DNA of 64,000 bases from Bradyrhizobium diazoefficiens (GCF_016599855.1 NZ_CP067041.1:1736001-1800000), one strand, 5' to 3'; positions 17,304 to 26,693 are shown, numbered from the stretch's first letter. Notes: a model not told the origin generated them from the sequence alone. Numbers and translations are program-made.

Positions 17304-17497
17304 GCCTCGCCCGGGCCGGCGAAGAGTGTCGCCGGGGGCGAGGTGCGCGGCGGCGGCAGCGGCCGGGCGCTGCCGCCTGGTTTGCTCTTGGCGTCGTACC
17401 TTTTGGCCAAATCGAGCAGTCGTCTTCGTGTGAACGGGTCCGCCTTCTCCGCCAGATCGCGCGCCCGCTGCGCGTAGCCGCTGTAGAACTCTTCCAT
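17300..17497 (-). CDS. small hypothetical protein, first gene of a two-gene unit
   Basis: The 65-aa protein starts MEEFYSGYAQRARDLAEKADPF and continues TRRRLLDLAKRYDAK, a short helical segment that recurs in many rhizobial small proteins. A Pro-rich tail follows. Start 17497 is preferred to 17518. Its stop overlaps the start of the DnaJ-zinc-finger gene. The helical region probably mediates protein contact; the function is unknown. Confidence 0.6.
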   Translation of the reverse strand: MEEFYSGYAQRARDLAEKADPFTRRRLLDLAKRYDAKSKPGGSARPLPPPRTSPPATLFAGPGEA

Positions 17498-17615
17498 GAC
17501 GCCACCCCACAACATCACCGAAGCTGGATTTGATTGCGTGGCGCGGTTCGCGTCAAGAGCTCGCTTGTGTCCGCGCAGCGATCGGCAATAGTCTAACCGC
17601 GGCAGGGGAAGCCAG

Positions 17616-17798
17616 ATGTCACTGCTGCATCCGATCCGGAAGCCGTGCCCGCACTGCGGGCGGCCGATGAAGCATGTGCGCGACGAGACGGCCAGAGGCG
17701 GGGAGCGCTACGTCTGCCGCGACTGCGACGACGATCCGCTGCACGATCCCGACGCCCGGAAGTGGGTGGAGGGCCCGCTGCGGCCGCCGGCCAAATAG
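17616..17798 (+). CDS. 60-aa zinc-ribbon-like protein
   Basis: The sequence RKPCPHCGRPMKHVRDETA followed by ERYVCRDCDDDP has two CxxC pairs, as in a zinc ribbon. The start at 17616 has AGGGGA upstream. It is divergent from 17497. The function is unknown, and it is one of three tiny Cys-pair proteins in this island. Confidence 0.7.
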   Translation: MSLLHPIRKPCPHCGRPMKHVRDETARGGERYVCRDCDDDPLHDPDARKWVEGPLRPPAK

Positions 17799-17914
17799 TG
17801 TGATCCGGAAGAAATCAGCCTGAGCCGATAATCCGGACTCGCAAAGCCATAACTGGCAAGTTCGTCGCGGGCGCACCAACACCCCAGTTTAGGTGTCCAG
17901 AAGCGGGGAACGAG

Positions 17915-18082
17915 ATGTCGACGGTTGCGAAGCTGCTTGCGCGGAAGCAGGCGCTCATGGAGCGGCTGGAGAGCGATCTCGGACCGAACGAACGAGAGGA
18001 AATCCAGGCGCTGCTCGCCCAGATCGAGACGGCGCTGAACCTGCTCGATCCAACAGATGCGGCCGGTCCGAGCGAGGAGTGA
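17915..18082 (+). CDS. 55-aa helical small protein
   Basis: The frame gives MSTVAKLLARKQALMERLES followed by DLGPNEREEIQALLAQIETA and LNLLDPTDAAGPSEE. It is two amphipathic helices with leucine heptads, probably a coiled-coil hairpin. GGGGA lies before ATG 17915. No family is known to me. Confidence 0.6.
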   Translation: MSTVAKLLARKQALMERLESDLGPNEREEIQALLAQIETALNLLDPTDAAGPSEE

Positions 18083-18099
18083 ACCGAAGCCGCCGTCCG

Positions 18100-18345
18100 T
18101 CAGAGCGTGCTCAGATCGTCCGGTACCTCGCCGAACTTCCGGATGACCTTGGCGTCGCCGAAGTCGCCGCTGGATGGGTCTCCGGTCCGCGAGAAGGCGA
18201 CCGCGCCGGCGCAGCCGGGTTTCCGCGACAGCGCTTCGGCGCGCACGACGGCGGCGTTGGCGCTCAGGCACTCCACCGCCTCGCCAGGCGCGAGCCCGTC
18301 GTCTGCCATGACGAAAGGCAGTGCCACGTAGTAGGTGATGTCCAT
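18100..18345 (-). CDS. conserved hypothetical protein, 81 aa
   Basis: It begins MDITYYVALPFVMADDGLAP and continues GEAVECLSANAAVVRAEALS. It is a compact alpha/beta sequence with one conserved-looking Cys. I recall homologues in Bradyrhizobium. It follows the gene at 18348-18566 with only 2 bp between stop and start, so the two form an operon divergent from ku. Confidence 0.65.
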   Translation of the reverse strand: MDITYYVALPFVMADDGLAPGEAVECLSANAAVVRAEALSRKPGCAGAVAFSRTGDPSSGDFGDAKVIRKFGEVPDDLSTL

Positions 18346-18347
18346 CG

Positions 18348-18566
18348 CTACTCCTTGCGATCGCGCGCCGCGACGTAGCGGCCGAGCGCATAACCGTTCG
18401 ACACCGCGCCCTTGAGTTCGTCGACCTTGGACTCGAGGAAGTCGACCGCGACGAGCAGCGCCTTCACCGCCTTCCGGGCGTCCCCGCCGCAGGCCTCGAT
18501 CGCCTGGTCGGCGGCGAGCTCGAGATCGCGCTTGGCAGGAGCGAACGGTTGAGGTGCAGCGCGCAT
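18348..18566 (-). CDS. hypothetical helical protein, 72 aa
   Basis: The sequence LELAADQAIEACGGDARKAV continues as KALLVAVDFLESKVDELKGA, a mostly helical small protein. It is the real 3' portion of a much longer open frame antisense to ku; the upstream part of that frame has no support. GGGAA lies about 10 nt before ATG 18566. It is the first gene of a two-gene unit. Confidence 0.6.
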   Translation of the reverse strand: MRAAPQPFAPAKRDLELAADQAIEACGGDARKAVKALLVAVDFLESKVDELKGAVSNGYALGRYVAARDRKE

Positions 18567-18734
18567 GGCGACATGTTCCCTTTCCGTTCTCGCAGAGTCA
18601 AGGGTCGGCGGCGGATTCCTCTGGCGCAGGCTGTAGGATCCGGCATGAATCTCGACCAGGCGACCCATGCCTGTCGGAACTGGCGCCCGCCGTTCGTCTT
18701 GAATCCAGGCCGCCACGACCGGAGTTCTGCGTTC

Positions 18735-19679
18735 ATGGCCCCGCGCGCCAACTGGAAAGGCTTCCTGCGTCTGTCCCTCGTCACCTGTCCCGTGGCGCTG
18801 TATCCGGCGACATCGGACAGCGAGAAGATCTCGTTCAACCAGCTCAATCGGCAGACCGGTCACCGCATCAAGTACCTCAAGGTCGACGCCGACACCGGCG
18901 ACGAGGTGCCCAACGAATATATCGTCAAGGGCTACCAGCTCGAGAAGGACCAGTTCATCGAGGTCACCAAGGAGGAGCTCGAGGAGATCGCGCTGGAGTC
19001 CACGCGCACCATCCAGATCGACGAGTTCGTCGACAGGACCGACATTGATCCGCGCTACCTGATCCGGCCCTACTACGTGCGTCCGGACGGCAAGGTCGGC
19101 CACGACGCCTTCGCCGTGATCCGCGAGACCATCCGCGAGATGGACAAGGTCGCGATCGGCCGTGTGGTGCTGACCAACCGCGAGCACATCATCGCGCTTG
19201 AGCCGATGGACAAGGGCCTCGTCGGCATGCTGCTGCGCTATCCTTACGAGGTGCGCAGCGAGCAGGAATACTTTGAAGAGATCCAGGACGTGAAGGTCAC
19301 GAAGGACATGCTCGACCTGGCCAGGCACATCGTGAACCAGAAGGCGGGGCGGTTCGATCCGGAGAAGTTCGAGGACCACTATGAGACCGCGCTCGTCGAC
19401 CTCATCAACCAGAAGCGCGCGGGCAAGACGATCAGGCCGAAGGAGCGACCCAAGGGCGAGAATGTGGTCGATCTGATGGAGGCGCTGCGAAAGAGCGTGG
19501 GAAGCGCTGCGGCCGAGGCCAAGGTCGAGACCAAAGCGGCCGCGAAGAAGACGGCCAAGACGCCGCGCAAGGCGGCGGCCGGCCAGAAGGAGATGCTGAT
19601 GCCGCTCGCCGGGAAGAAGCTGGCGAAGGAGACCGCGGCGAAGAAGCCCGCGGCTGGTCGACAGCGGAAGTCCGCGTGA
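18735..19679 (+). CDS. ku: Ku protein for non-homologous end joining
   Basis: The 314-aa protein has a Ku core (about 1-260): RANWKGFLRLSLVTCPVALYPA, ISFNQLNRQTGHRIKYLKVD and RVVLTNREHIIALEPMDKGLVGMLLRYPYEVR. A Lys/Ala-rich tail (about 268-314, AAAKKTAKTPRKAAA) fits the DNA-binding extension of many bacterial Ku proteins. It forms a DNA-end-binding homodimer that recruits LigD (here at 10504-12318). ATG 18735 begins the conserved MAPRANWKG; the longer frame from 18549 is not conserved. Confidence 0.95.
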   Translation: MAPRANWKGFLRLSLVTCPVALYPATSDSEKISFNQLNRQTGHRIKYLKVDADTGDEVPNEYIVKGYQLEKDQFIEVTKEELEEIALESTRTIQIDEFVDRTDIDPRYLIRPYYVRPDGKVGHDAFAVIRETIREMDKVAIGRVVLTNREHIIALEPMDKGLVGMLLRYPYEVRSEQEYFEEIQDVKVTKDMLDLARHIVNQKAGRFDPEKFEDHYETALVDLINQKRAGKTIRPKERPKGENVVDLMEALRKSVGSAAAEAKVETKAAAKKTAKTPRKAAAGQKEMLMPLAGKKLAKETAAKKPAAGRQRKSA

Positions 19680-19738
19680 GTGGCAGACCAACGCGCGGCG
19701 GGCGCCGTCCCGCAGATTGGACACCCGAGGAGCAACGC

Positions 19739-19930
19739 ATGACCCCACTTTTCCCAGAGCAATTGTCAGCCAGGTTGATCGACCGCAGTCCGTTCATGGC
19801 CATAGGCGACATGACACCACCGCGAGATCCCGATGAAGACAGAGACGACGAGGACGAGGACGAAGAGGAAGGCGACGAGGACGAAGGTGCCGAAGAACCG
19901 GCGGTGGTGCGCGAGCCGGACGAAGGCTAG
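19739..19930 (+). CDS. small acidic protein
   Basis: The 63-aa protein has a C-terminal half that is almost only Asp and Glu (about residues 25-50). GAGGAG sits 6 nt before ATG 19739. A GTG start overlapping the ku stop (19676) is also open. It could be a DNA-mimic-like or chaperone-like acidic partner, but that is speculation. Confidence 0.5.
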   Translation: MTPLFPEQLSARLIDRSPFMAIGDMTPPRDPDEDRDDEDEDEEEGDEDEGAEEPAVVREPDEG

Positions 19931-20183
19931 AGCACGATGCTCCGGGACCGGGCGGCAGCGGCAGCCTCATTTCGCAGCACGAGCCGCATCCTGCCTCGAC
20001 GAACGTAATTGGCCGACCGGAGCGCCGGATGGAACGAACCGGCCCGTCAGGCGTCGATTCCCTGCCTCTGGCACCCTACTCCCCAAAGCCCCAAGCCGGA
20101 GGAAAACCTACCACCTAGGTTGGCGGTCCTGATGCGCGCACCACTTGGCGCCAAGGACCGTTTGCGACCGACGGAGGGAGCAA

Positions 20184-20393
20184 ATGAGCAACCACATATC
20201 CGAACGGAGGCCGCCGACCGCGGCAGAACGGGAGGCTCACAAGGTCTTTCGGAAGGCGGAGGTAAAGGTGGCGCTGTCCGAGCATGAGCGCGCCCAGCAG
20301 GCCTTCCACGCCAACCGCGAGCGGCTGAAGGCGGAACGTCTGGCTCGCGAGGCGGCGGGGAATCCGGAAGCGGGACGGAAGCGCAAAACCTGA
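20184..20393 (+). CDS. small basic helical protein
   Basis: The 69-aa protein reads MSNHISERRPPTAAEREAHK and continues VFRKAEVKVALSEHERAQQA. It is one long charged helix, and GGAGGG stands before the start. The function is unknown. Confidence 0.6.
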   Translation: MSNHISERRPPTAAEREAHKVFRKAEVKVALSEHERAQQAFHANRERLKAERLAREAAGNPEAGRKRKT

Positions 20394-20472
20394 CGGATGG
20401 CCTGTCAGAACCGGAATCCTACGGGGTCCCGGCCACCTGCCGTTTACGTTGTCCAGCTACGATATCGGGAGC

Positions 20473-20640
20473 ATGGGCAACGACTACCAACCCGAGAGCG
20501 AGGCGATAGCGGCCATGAAGCTCGCGATCGCGGCCGATGGGCTGGAGCGGCAACGCTTGATCAACCTGGCGATGGCCTGGCAGGAGCTCGCCCGCATGCG
20601 GGCGCCCGCGACGTCCGGCGGCGCCGACGAGGCGGCCTAG
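20473..20640 (+). CDS. hypothetical protein, 55 aa
   Basis: The frame MGNDYQPESEAIAAMKLAIA, continuing ADGLERQRLINLAMAWQELA, looks coding and helical. ATG 20473 has GGGAG very close. TTG 20449 is an alternative. It converges with the next gene with a 4-bp overlap. Confidence 0.5.
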   Translation: MGNDYQPESEAIAAMKLAIAADGLERQRLINLAMAWQELARMRAPATSGGADEAA

Positions 20641-20906
20641 GCGAAGTCTGGCGGGCACTCCGGACAGCTATCGCCGATCGAGTCCAGCATTTCTGCGATC
20701 GCCACGGACGCTGCCTCCAGCGGGACGCCAGGCGGCGGATCCTGGCGGGCGATGTCGAAGGCGCGTTCGCGCGCATGCGGGTCGGCCAGGTCCTGCATCC
20801 AGCCGTGCTCCTCGCATTCTCGGATGGCGCCGGCCTCCTGCAGCACGGAGATCGCCCAACCGCGCAGCGTTCGGATCGCCGGCCGCCTTTCCTTCGCCAT
20901 CAGCAT
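20637..20906 (-). CDS. conserved hypothetical protein, 89 aa
   Basis: It reads MLMAKERRPAIRTLRGWAIS and continues VLQEAGAIRECEEHGWMQDL, then DPHARERAFDIARQDPPPGVP. The motif-rich acidic C-terminus ends in CPECPPDFA with a CxxC pair. GGAG lies 8 nt before ATG 20906. I recall similar rhizobial proteins without known function. Confidence 0.6.
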   Translation of the reverse strand: MLMAKERRPAIRTLRGWAISVLQEAGAIRECEEHGWMQDLADPHARERAFDIARQDPPPGVPLEAASVAIAEMLDSIGDSCPECPPDFA

Positions 20907-21339
20907 CGAGACCACTCCTGCCTGGACGAATTCTTCCGCCCGCCTGCTCGTTCCGGGCGCTTAGCACGGAGCAGGGATTCGCGATCGGCCCGGCTCGCGC
21001 TTGTCCACGTGTTCCGCGTACCTGTGCAACACTTGAAGAAGCTCGCACGAAGCGGCCGTAAAAAAGCCGATACATAAACGATGGCGCGGCTGGGTTCGCG
21101 GCTTCCTCTCGGGACCACGAGGGGCGAGATCGTCGCTTACGCCAGGCCACGCGCGCTCGAAGAGAGCGCCAAATTCATAGGGAGATACGGGAAGTTCTGG
21201 ACTCTATCGGCGATACCCGTCCAGACCGTTCTCCCGAAAACTCTTGACCCGGCCGGCGTGCGTTGGGAGTCTCTCTTGAATAGCCGCGCATTCAGGGGGT
21301 CTATCTCACTCGGAAATGGCTGTCTGGCGGAGGCGATGA
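20907..21339. other. 433-bp stretch without a supported gene
   Basis: It lies between the stress island and the serine recombinase. An open frame from 21081 has poor codon character and runs into the recombinase in another frame. The left boundary of the recombinase-bearing element may lie here, but I found no clear repeat. Confidence 0.4.
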
Positions 21340-22995
21340 ATGAGCAATGCCCTCGTCGTTCACAAGAGTCATCTACCGAAAGCTGTCCTTGGTCTTCGGG
21401 CCGCTCAATACGTCCGAATGTCTACGGACCGGCAGCAGTATTCGATACAAAATCAGGCTGCTGTGATCGCGGCCTACGCTCACGCCCATAACTTCACGCT
21501 CGTACGGACCTATAAGGATGAAGGTGAGAGCGGACTATTGATTAAAAATAGAGCCGGTCTCCTACAATTGCTTGAGGACGTTGAAGGCGGACAGACCGAC
21601 TTTGGTCATCTCCTGGTGTACGACGTAAGTCGATGGGGACGCTTCCAAGACGTCGACGAAAGCGCACATTACGAGTTCATGTGTAAGCGCGCCGGCATCA
21701 AGATCGCCTATTGCGCCGAACAATTCGATAATGACGGCAGCATGCTGGCGAGCATCGTCAAAAACATCAAACGAGTGATGGCAGCCGAATACAGCCGGGA
21801 GCTGTCGGCGAAGGTATACGCAGGCCAGTGCCGATTTGCTCGCCTCGGCTACAAGCCTTGCGGCGTGGCTGGATATGGGCTGGTACGAGAGCTTGTCGAC
21901 GAGAAGGATCAATCAAAGGGGGTGATGAAGAGTGGCGACCGCAAATATCTCACGACCGATCACATCCGAATCCGGCCGGGCGATACGAAGGAGATTGCCG
22001 TCGTCAGGTGGATATTTGAACGTTTCCTGGAAGTAAAGTGTGAGACAGTTGTTGCCTGGGAGCTGAACAAAGCGAAGGTGCCCACGAGGCCAGGCAAGCC
22101 GTGGACGCGAGTGATGGTTGGTGCCATTCTTAGAGACGAAAGTTACATCGGGAATCTTGTATTCAATCGGCGATCATGGAAGCTTCGCCAAACTCGCACG
22201 TACAATCCTCCCGAACAGTGGATCAGAAGTGAAGGTTGCATCGAACCAATCGTCGATCGCGATATCTTTGTAAGAGCCAATAAGGTCATCAGAGAGCGTC
22301 GCGTCGATCTTACCGATGAAGAGATGCTCCTGCGGTTACGCAAGACGCTGCTCAAGGAAGGACGTCTTAGCATTAACATCATCGACCGGACGCCGGGCTT
22401 GCCCTGTGTGGCGACCTGCCAAACGCATTTTGGCAGCATGCGGAATCTCTATCGGCTGCTCGGGTATACTCCGAAGCGGAACTACGAATTTCTTGACTCC
22501 CGTAGGATTTGGTCCGAGCAGAAGACAATGCTTGCGTCTCGAATTGGTACTGCAATTAGAAAGGCCGGTGGTCGGACCAGCACAGGCGGGTGGACAGACT
22601 CAATGGGTGTGAACGGATCAACCTATATATCCGTCAGAGCAGCGCGCTGGACTCCTGGGAAGTTAGAGAGTCATTCTCCACATTGGACGATCCAATGTGA
22701 CGCACACGTACCCGCTGGATGGATCGCCGCCATCAGGCTGTCTCCGCACAATCAGGCCGTGCTTGACTACGTTCTGATGCCAACCGATGGCACTGTGAAA
22801 CGGACTATCAGGTTTTCGGAGGCCGCTCGCGAACGCCGCGCAATAATGTGCTTCAAGACGCCCGATGCACTCGTTCGAGCAATCACCCGGCGACTAACCA
22901 AGAAAGCCCGTGTTTCCCGAGCCAAGTCATCGCCACCGAGCAGACGAGTGAAATCAAGCCGCCCAAAAACCAAGAACGTCGGCGTCCGGCATTGA
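21340..22995 (+). CDS. large serine recombinase
   Basis: The 551-aa protein has an N-terminal resolvase domain (about 18-170) with catalytic Ser28 in QYVRMSTDRQQYSIQNQ, RVMAAEYSRELS and YDVSRWGR. The Recombinase domain (about 185-330) has ILRDESYIGNLVFNRRSWKL. The rest is basic, ending in a low-complexity Lys/Arg/Ser tail. Such enzymes integrate or mobilise elements. GGAGG precedes ATG 21340. Base composition is lower in G+C than its surroundings. No phage structural genes are nearby, so it is probably the survivor of a small mobile element. Confidence 0.9.
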   Translation: MSNALVVHKSHLPKAVLGLRAAQYVRMSTDRQQYSIQNQAAVIAAYAHAHNFTLVRTYKDEGESGLLIKNRAGLLQLLEDVEGGQTDFGHLLVYDVSRWGRFQDVDESAHYEFMCKRAGIKIAYCAEQFDNDGSMLASIVKNIKRVMAAEYSRELSAKVYAGQCRFARLGYKPCGVAGYGLVRELVDEKDQSKGVMKSGDRKYLTTDHIRIRPGDTKEIAVVRWIFERFLEVKCETVVAWELNKAKVPTRPGKPWTRVMVGAILRDESYIGNLVFNRRSWKLRQTRTYNPPEQWIRSEGCIEPIVDRDIFVRANKVIRERRVDLTDEEMLLRLRKTLLKEGRLSINIIDRTPGLPCVATCQTHFGSMRNLYRLLGYTPKRNYEFLDSRRIWSEQKTMLASRIGTAIRKAGGRTSTGGWTDSMGVNGSTYISVRAARWTPGKLESHSPHWTIQCDAHVPAGWIAAIRLSPHNQAVLDYVLMPTDGTVKRTIRFSEAARERRAIMCFKTPDALVRAITRRLTKKARVSRAKSSPPSRRVKSSRPKTKNVGVRH

Positions 22996-23107
22996 TGGAG
23001 CGCAGATACAGGAATGCTCCTAGTAGCTTCCCGTAGTTCCTCCTGAAGTCTCCATTGAGCTTGGCAATCTTTGATAGGTCTGAAGAGGTATCGTATTCAT
23101 CGGTCAC
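22883..23107 (-). CDS. possible small membrane protein, 74 aa
   Basis: A GTG-initiated frame reads MTDEYDTSSDLSKIAKLNGD, continues FRRNYGKLLGAFLYLRSINA, and ends with a hydrophobic segment (WFLGGLISLVCSVAMTWL). It overlaps the 3' end of the recombinase gene by 113 bp on the other strand. There the recombinase sequence is low-complexity, so this frame may be the better one. It is uncertain. Confidence 0.3.
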   Translation of the reverse strand: MTDEYDTSSDLSKIAKLNGDFRRNYGKLLGAFLYLRSINAGRRRSWFLGGLISLVCSVAMTWLGKHGLSWLVAG

Positions 23108-23766
23108 GATGCTGGCTCCCGGTGGCGGCTACCAGCACCCTATTAACCACTGTTTTGCCCGACGCTGCAAGTTAAATTCTGCTTACCAGAAATTTGTGAA
23201 GTGCTGGTCAGCGCTATTCAAGCCGGAGACCACCCCTAGCCTCAGCGTCTTCACGTCCACTCGTTTTCCGGCAGCGAGCCGGGCTGCGGCTTCAACTCCT
23301 CGCGATCAGCCTCGACGATAGCGATCTCGTCTTCAACGGCCTGAACTGACTTGGAAGCATCGCGATATCCTCCTGATCCCGGCTGACACGATTCATCGGC
23401 TCTGCGAGCACGGCCCGAGCCCGTCTTGGCGTCGCGAAGTTCGCCGCATCGATTGCGGCCGGTTCGCCGGCGGGCTCTGGCGAATGTCCGGGCACCGGCG
23501 GTCCAGCACGCCCTGCGCAACCACGTCTTTGACGCTCGCAGTCTCTCCCGAATAGTGGTTTCCGGGCTAGCTGAGCTCAGTCGAACCGCCGCGGTACGGA
23601 CTCGTGTATGCCAAGTGGTGTGGCAAGGCGGGCATCGCGAGACTTCCCCCTGTCCCGATCAATCAAAGCACAAATTGCGGGCTAACCAGTCGGGGCTTTT
23701 TCGGCAGCGCCGCACCACGACTATGCGACCTTCGTAGGACGGACGCACTGATTCCCTAAACGAGCT
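23108..23766. other. 659-bp stretch without a supported gene
   Basis: Frames on both strands are short or Arg-rich. Minus-strand fragments near 23251-23520 (AANFATPRRARAVLAEPMNRV) look like a decayed coding sequence, but I cannot name it. Confidence 0.4.
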
Positions 23767-25092
23767 CTAGTCGCGGGCCACCGAAGGCGCGTCGTCGTGC
23801 TTGAGGTGTCGCTTCCGGATGTTGTAACTCACCAGCCAGATCACGCCGACCGCGATGGGCACGAACGCTGCGGTTAGGAACGAGGGCTCTACATGCAGTC
23901 CGACGTCGTGCGCGCCCTTGGCCAGATAGCCAAACAGGCTGACCACGTAATATCCGATCGCCCCGACCGACAATCCTTCGACCGTGCACTGCATCCGAAG
24001 TTGCTGCCGCGCGCGCTCGTTGATAGCGTGCAAGAGGTCACGATTCTGTCGTTCAATTTCGACGTCGACACGGGTTCGCAACAGATCGGCGGCACGCGCG
24101 AGCTTGACCGACAGGGTCGCCTGACGATCCTCCACGGTCGCGCAAGTTCGCATCGCAGGCGCCATGCGGCGCGCCAGAAACGACGACCAGGTCGGATAGC
24201 CCGAGACGTCGTTGCCCTCGATGATTGACAATCGCGATTGGACCAGCTCGTTATAGGCCCTGCTGGCCCCGAAGCGAAACAGGCTGGCGGTCGCGCCTCT
24301 TTCGAAGGAGGCGGCCAACGCCGTCAGCTCGGCAAGCAGATGGTTGTTGAATTGCAGCCCCGCACCGCTTTGCATTTTTTCGAGCGCCTCGACGAGACGG
24401 CGGTCGATGCGATCAACAGACGGTGCAAGCTCAAGGGCCGCCGACAGACCAAGCAGCGCCAAAGGACGGTAGGTCTCTATTTCCAGGAGCCGTTGCACCA
24501 GCGCTCCGAGATCGTGCGACGTCAACCCGAGGTCGCAGACGAGGATCTTCGTGAAGCCTTTTTCGTCCACGCGGAAGTCTGAGGCGGCAACGCCTGCACC
24601 GCTCTTTGTGGCAACCATCGCCAGGCTATTCTTGTCAAAAATCTGTTCGGCCCGCTTGGTCGGCGAGGCCTCCTGCTCCACTTCTAACCTGATGGCGACC
24701 AGCAATTGTCCGGACTGCCGCAACGCGCGGATCAGCGATCGGACGGCATCATCAACTTTGCCGACTTGGTGAGCGGCAGGACGATTTGCGTTAGTCCAGA
24801 ACCAGGTGAATGTCGTAAATTCCGCATGCTGCTCCCAGCGTAGCGTCGCGGGACCGATGACAATCTGATGATGTTTCGCCGATTGCGCAGGCGGCGGAAG
24901 ATTGCGGTCTACGCAGAAATCGATAAAGCGGCAGCGATCGCTTGCGGCCGCCTCGCCCTGCGCAAGAAAAGCCAAGTGGATCACGCTGAATGGCGAAGCA
25001 AGGCGCGTGAAAGGGCGCGCGTGCACTTCGCCGAGCACGGCGTCGCGTTGCGGATGTGGCGTGAAGGTTCGCAGATCCAGTTCATCGATCAT
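23767..25092 (-). CDS. DUF3422-family membrane protein
   Basis: The 441-aa protein starts FTPHPQRDAVLGEVHARPF, the DUF3422 signature, and has a long soluble region. Near the C-terminus are VEGLSVGAIGYYVVSLFGYL and FLTAAFVPIAVGVIWLVSY, two membrane helices (about 375-430). The last residues are positively charged. A helical segment with RQNRDLLHAINERARQQLRM precedes the first helix. The family function is unknown. The start at 25092 begins the conserved region; the open frame upstream to 25419 is unsupported. Confidence 0.85.
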   Translation of the reverse strand: MIDELDLRTFTPHPQRDAVLGEVHARPFTRLASPFSVIHLAFLAQGEAAASDRCRFIDFCVDRNLPPPAQSAKHHQIVIGPATLRWEQHAEFTTFTWFWTNANRPAAHQVGKVDDAVRSLIRALRQSGQLLVAIRLEVEQEASPTKRAEQIFDKNSLAMVATKSGAGVAASDFRVDEKGFTKILVCDLGLTSHDLGALVQRLLEIETYRPLALLGLSAALELAPSVDRIDRRLVEALEKMQSGAGLQFNNHLLAELTALAASFERGATASLFRFGASRAYNELVQSRLSIIEGNDVSGYPTWSSFLARRMAPAMRTCATVEDRQATLSVKLARAADLLRTRVDVEIERQNRDLLHAINERARQQLRMQCTVEGLSVGAIGYYVVSLFGYLAKGAHDVGLHVEPSFLTAAFVPIAVGVIWLVSYNIRKRHLKHDDAPSVARD

Positions 25093-25187
25093 GTATTGAC
25101 GCCTCGCTTCAAGTGAGCAAGCAACCGTCAACCTCGACGCGGGAGGCATTGGCGCTGCTGGAAAACGGGTGCGCGGCAAGGCGCCGA

Positions 25188-25365
25188 TCAACTCACGTTG
25201 ACGATCGATACCGAGGTCGCCTTCAGCTCGAGAAAGAGGTCTTGAGCGAGCAGGATCATGCCGACCAGATTGAGCCGGAACAGCCTCATCCCGCTTTCGG
25301 CTGACCCCGTCAAAGACGTCCGCGGGGTACGCTCCAGTGGCAAAATGCCGGCATTGTGGATCAAT
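25188..25365 (-). pseudogene. short-chain dehydrogenase fragment
   Basis: The frame reads ALIHNAGILPLERTP…RLFRLNLVGMILLAQDLFLE… and ends SIVNVS. This resembles the central NAG and N-V-S-S region of SDR enzymes, but the Rossmann GxxxGxG start and the YxxxK active site are missing, and the frame stops right after VNVS. It is a remnant. Confidence 0.45.
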
Positions 25366-26119
25366 GCTTGTAGCGATCGCGAACAAGCCGTTCCCGACCT
25401 CGGGGATAGCGTGCGACACCGTCCGACCAATGCCTTGATCGACCTAGACATGGTTGTCTGTCTCCGAATCCCACGCACATCGCCCGCCACCGAAGGATTG
25501 CCGCGCGCAAATGAAGATACGCCGGCCATCTTCTGAAAACAGGTTTCCAGCGGCATGACCGATGGCAAGCAAGAGCGTCTTCCGCTTCTCCCAGCGGGGT
25601 GCAGACAGTCGAGCTCGGGTGCGGCAACCGCATTGTCGATTGACAGATCGATGACCAAGCGCAACTCCCGTCTTGTTGCTGACGCCCAACTTTCTGGCGC
25701 GGAGAGCCGGTGCAAGATTTGGGCCAGCACTGTAGAAGGGGCAGGCTCGCGTGTTTTTTGGCGCAATGGGGTGTTCGAAGACAGTCGGAGGCGGGTTTCA
25801 GACATGAAGCGCGCTTGTATTCTGACAAGAATGCGCACGCGGGCAGGCCACAGGGAATTGCCTGTTTTGGCAAGATGATGGCTTGCCCGGCCGCTGCCAT
25901 TGTCTGGCGGCCACGCTGTGGTCGGATTGATCGATGTAGAGCCTGGTGAGTGACGGCCCACCGACCGCGGGGCAAGGCTTGTCGATGGGGCTCATAACGT
26001 CAGATCGAGTGAGGTTATCGCCTTCTACACACCAAGTAGTTTTTCTCTCCTCTACACTGGCTCGCGACGACGGCTGAATACTTGTTGAACTGATCCATTC
26101 GCTGCCTTTTTTATCTATC
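25366..26119. other. 754-bp stretch of probable gene debris
   Basis: Minus-strand fragments such as KTLLLAIGHAAGNLFSED look coding, but they break by frameshift and cannot be assigned. About 25960-26110 is relatively AT-rich. No intact gene is supported. Confidence 0.4.
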
Positions 26120-26470
26120 CTCGTCGCTGATCGCCTGCCGCGATTGGCGCTCGACGGGTACGATCGTGGCAAGCACTTCAATCCATTCGGAAGCGTTCTC
26201 GCGTGGCGCGCGCATGCTGCGCACCGCGTTGGGTCCCGCGATAACACCTTCCTCGAAGACGTCAGCACTCCGACGTCGAGGTCGCCACCACGCTCCAGGC
26301 CCATCGCCTCGGATGCGCATGCCTGTCACCGCGATCAGCCCAAACAAGGTATGGTAGGTCGATTGGCGCACCCCGTCGGCTGGCATAGCCAGCGTTGCCG
26401 TCAACAACGCCTCGATCTTCGCTGTAGACGTAGGGCTTGCAGCGCTTCCACGCATGCCGACAGGAAGATG
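26120..26470 (-). pseudogene. tyrosine recombinase (phage-integrase family) wreck
   Basis: Pieces in different minus-strand frames fit together as one integrase: KPYVYSED, then after a slip IEALLTATLA…STYHTLFGLIAVTGMRI, then after another slip EAMGLERGGDLDVGVLT. This is the pattern of the TnpA/B/C-type tyrosine recombinases of rhizobia (PYVYS…LL…TLFGLLAVTGMRI.EA). At least two frameshifts and no catalytic R-H-R-Y end remain. Confidence 0.6.
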
Positions 26471-26693
26471 GAAGTTGAAGAGTATTTGGGCGGAAGCCGG
26501 CTGTACCGGCGGTTGAGCAATGCCACGCGCCGTGCCGAAGGAGCCTCTCTTCGAGGAGGCGAGCGGCATAGCACTCGGCGAGCTATGCGTGCGGCCCGCC
26601 TATGAGACGCCAGTCAGCGAGAAATCTGGGCAGAACGACCCGGGTCGGCATAGTTCGCCGGGCGTCATAAACGTCGCCCCTCACGCCCAGGGC

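Noticed and set aside
18348..19748. 466-codon frame antisense to ku
   Set aside because: Only the last 72 codons (18348-18566) lie outside ku and look like a real small gene; the rest is a Leu/Arg-rich shadow of the ku frame.
21340..26470. Prophage
   Set aside because: A serine recombinase and an integrase wreck are present, but no capsid, tail, lysis or replication genes.
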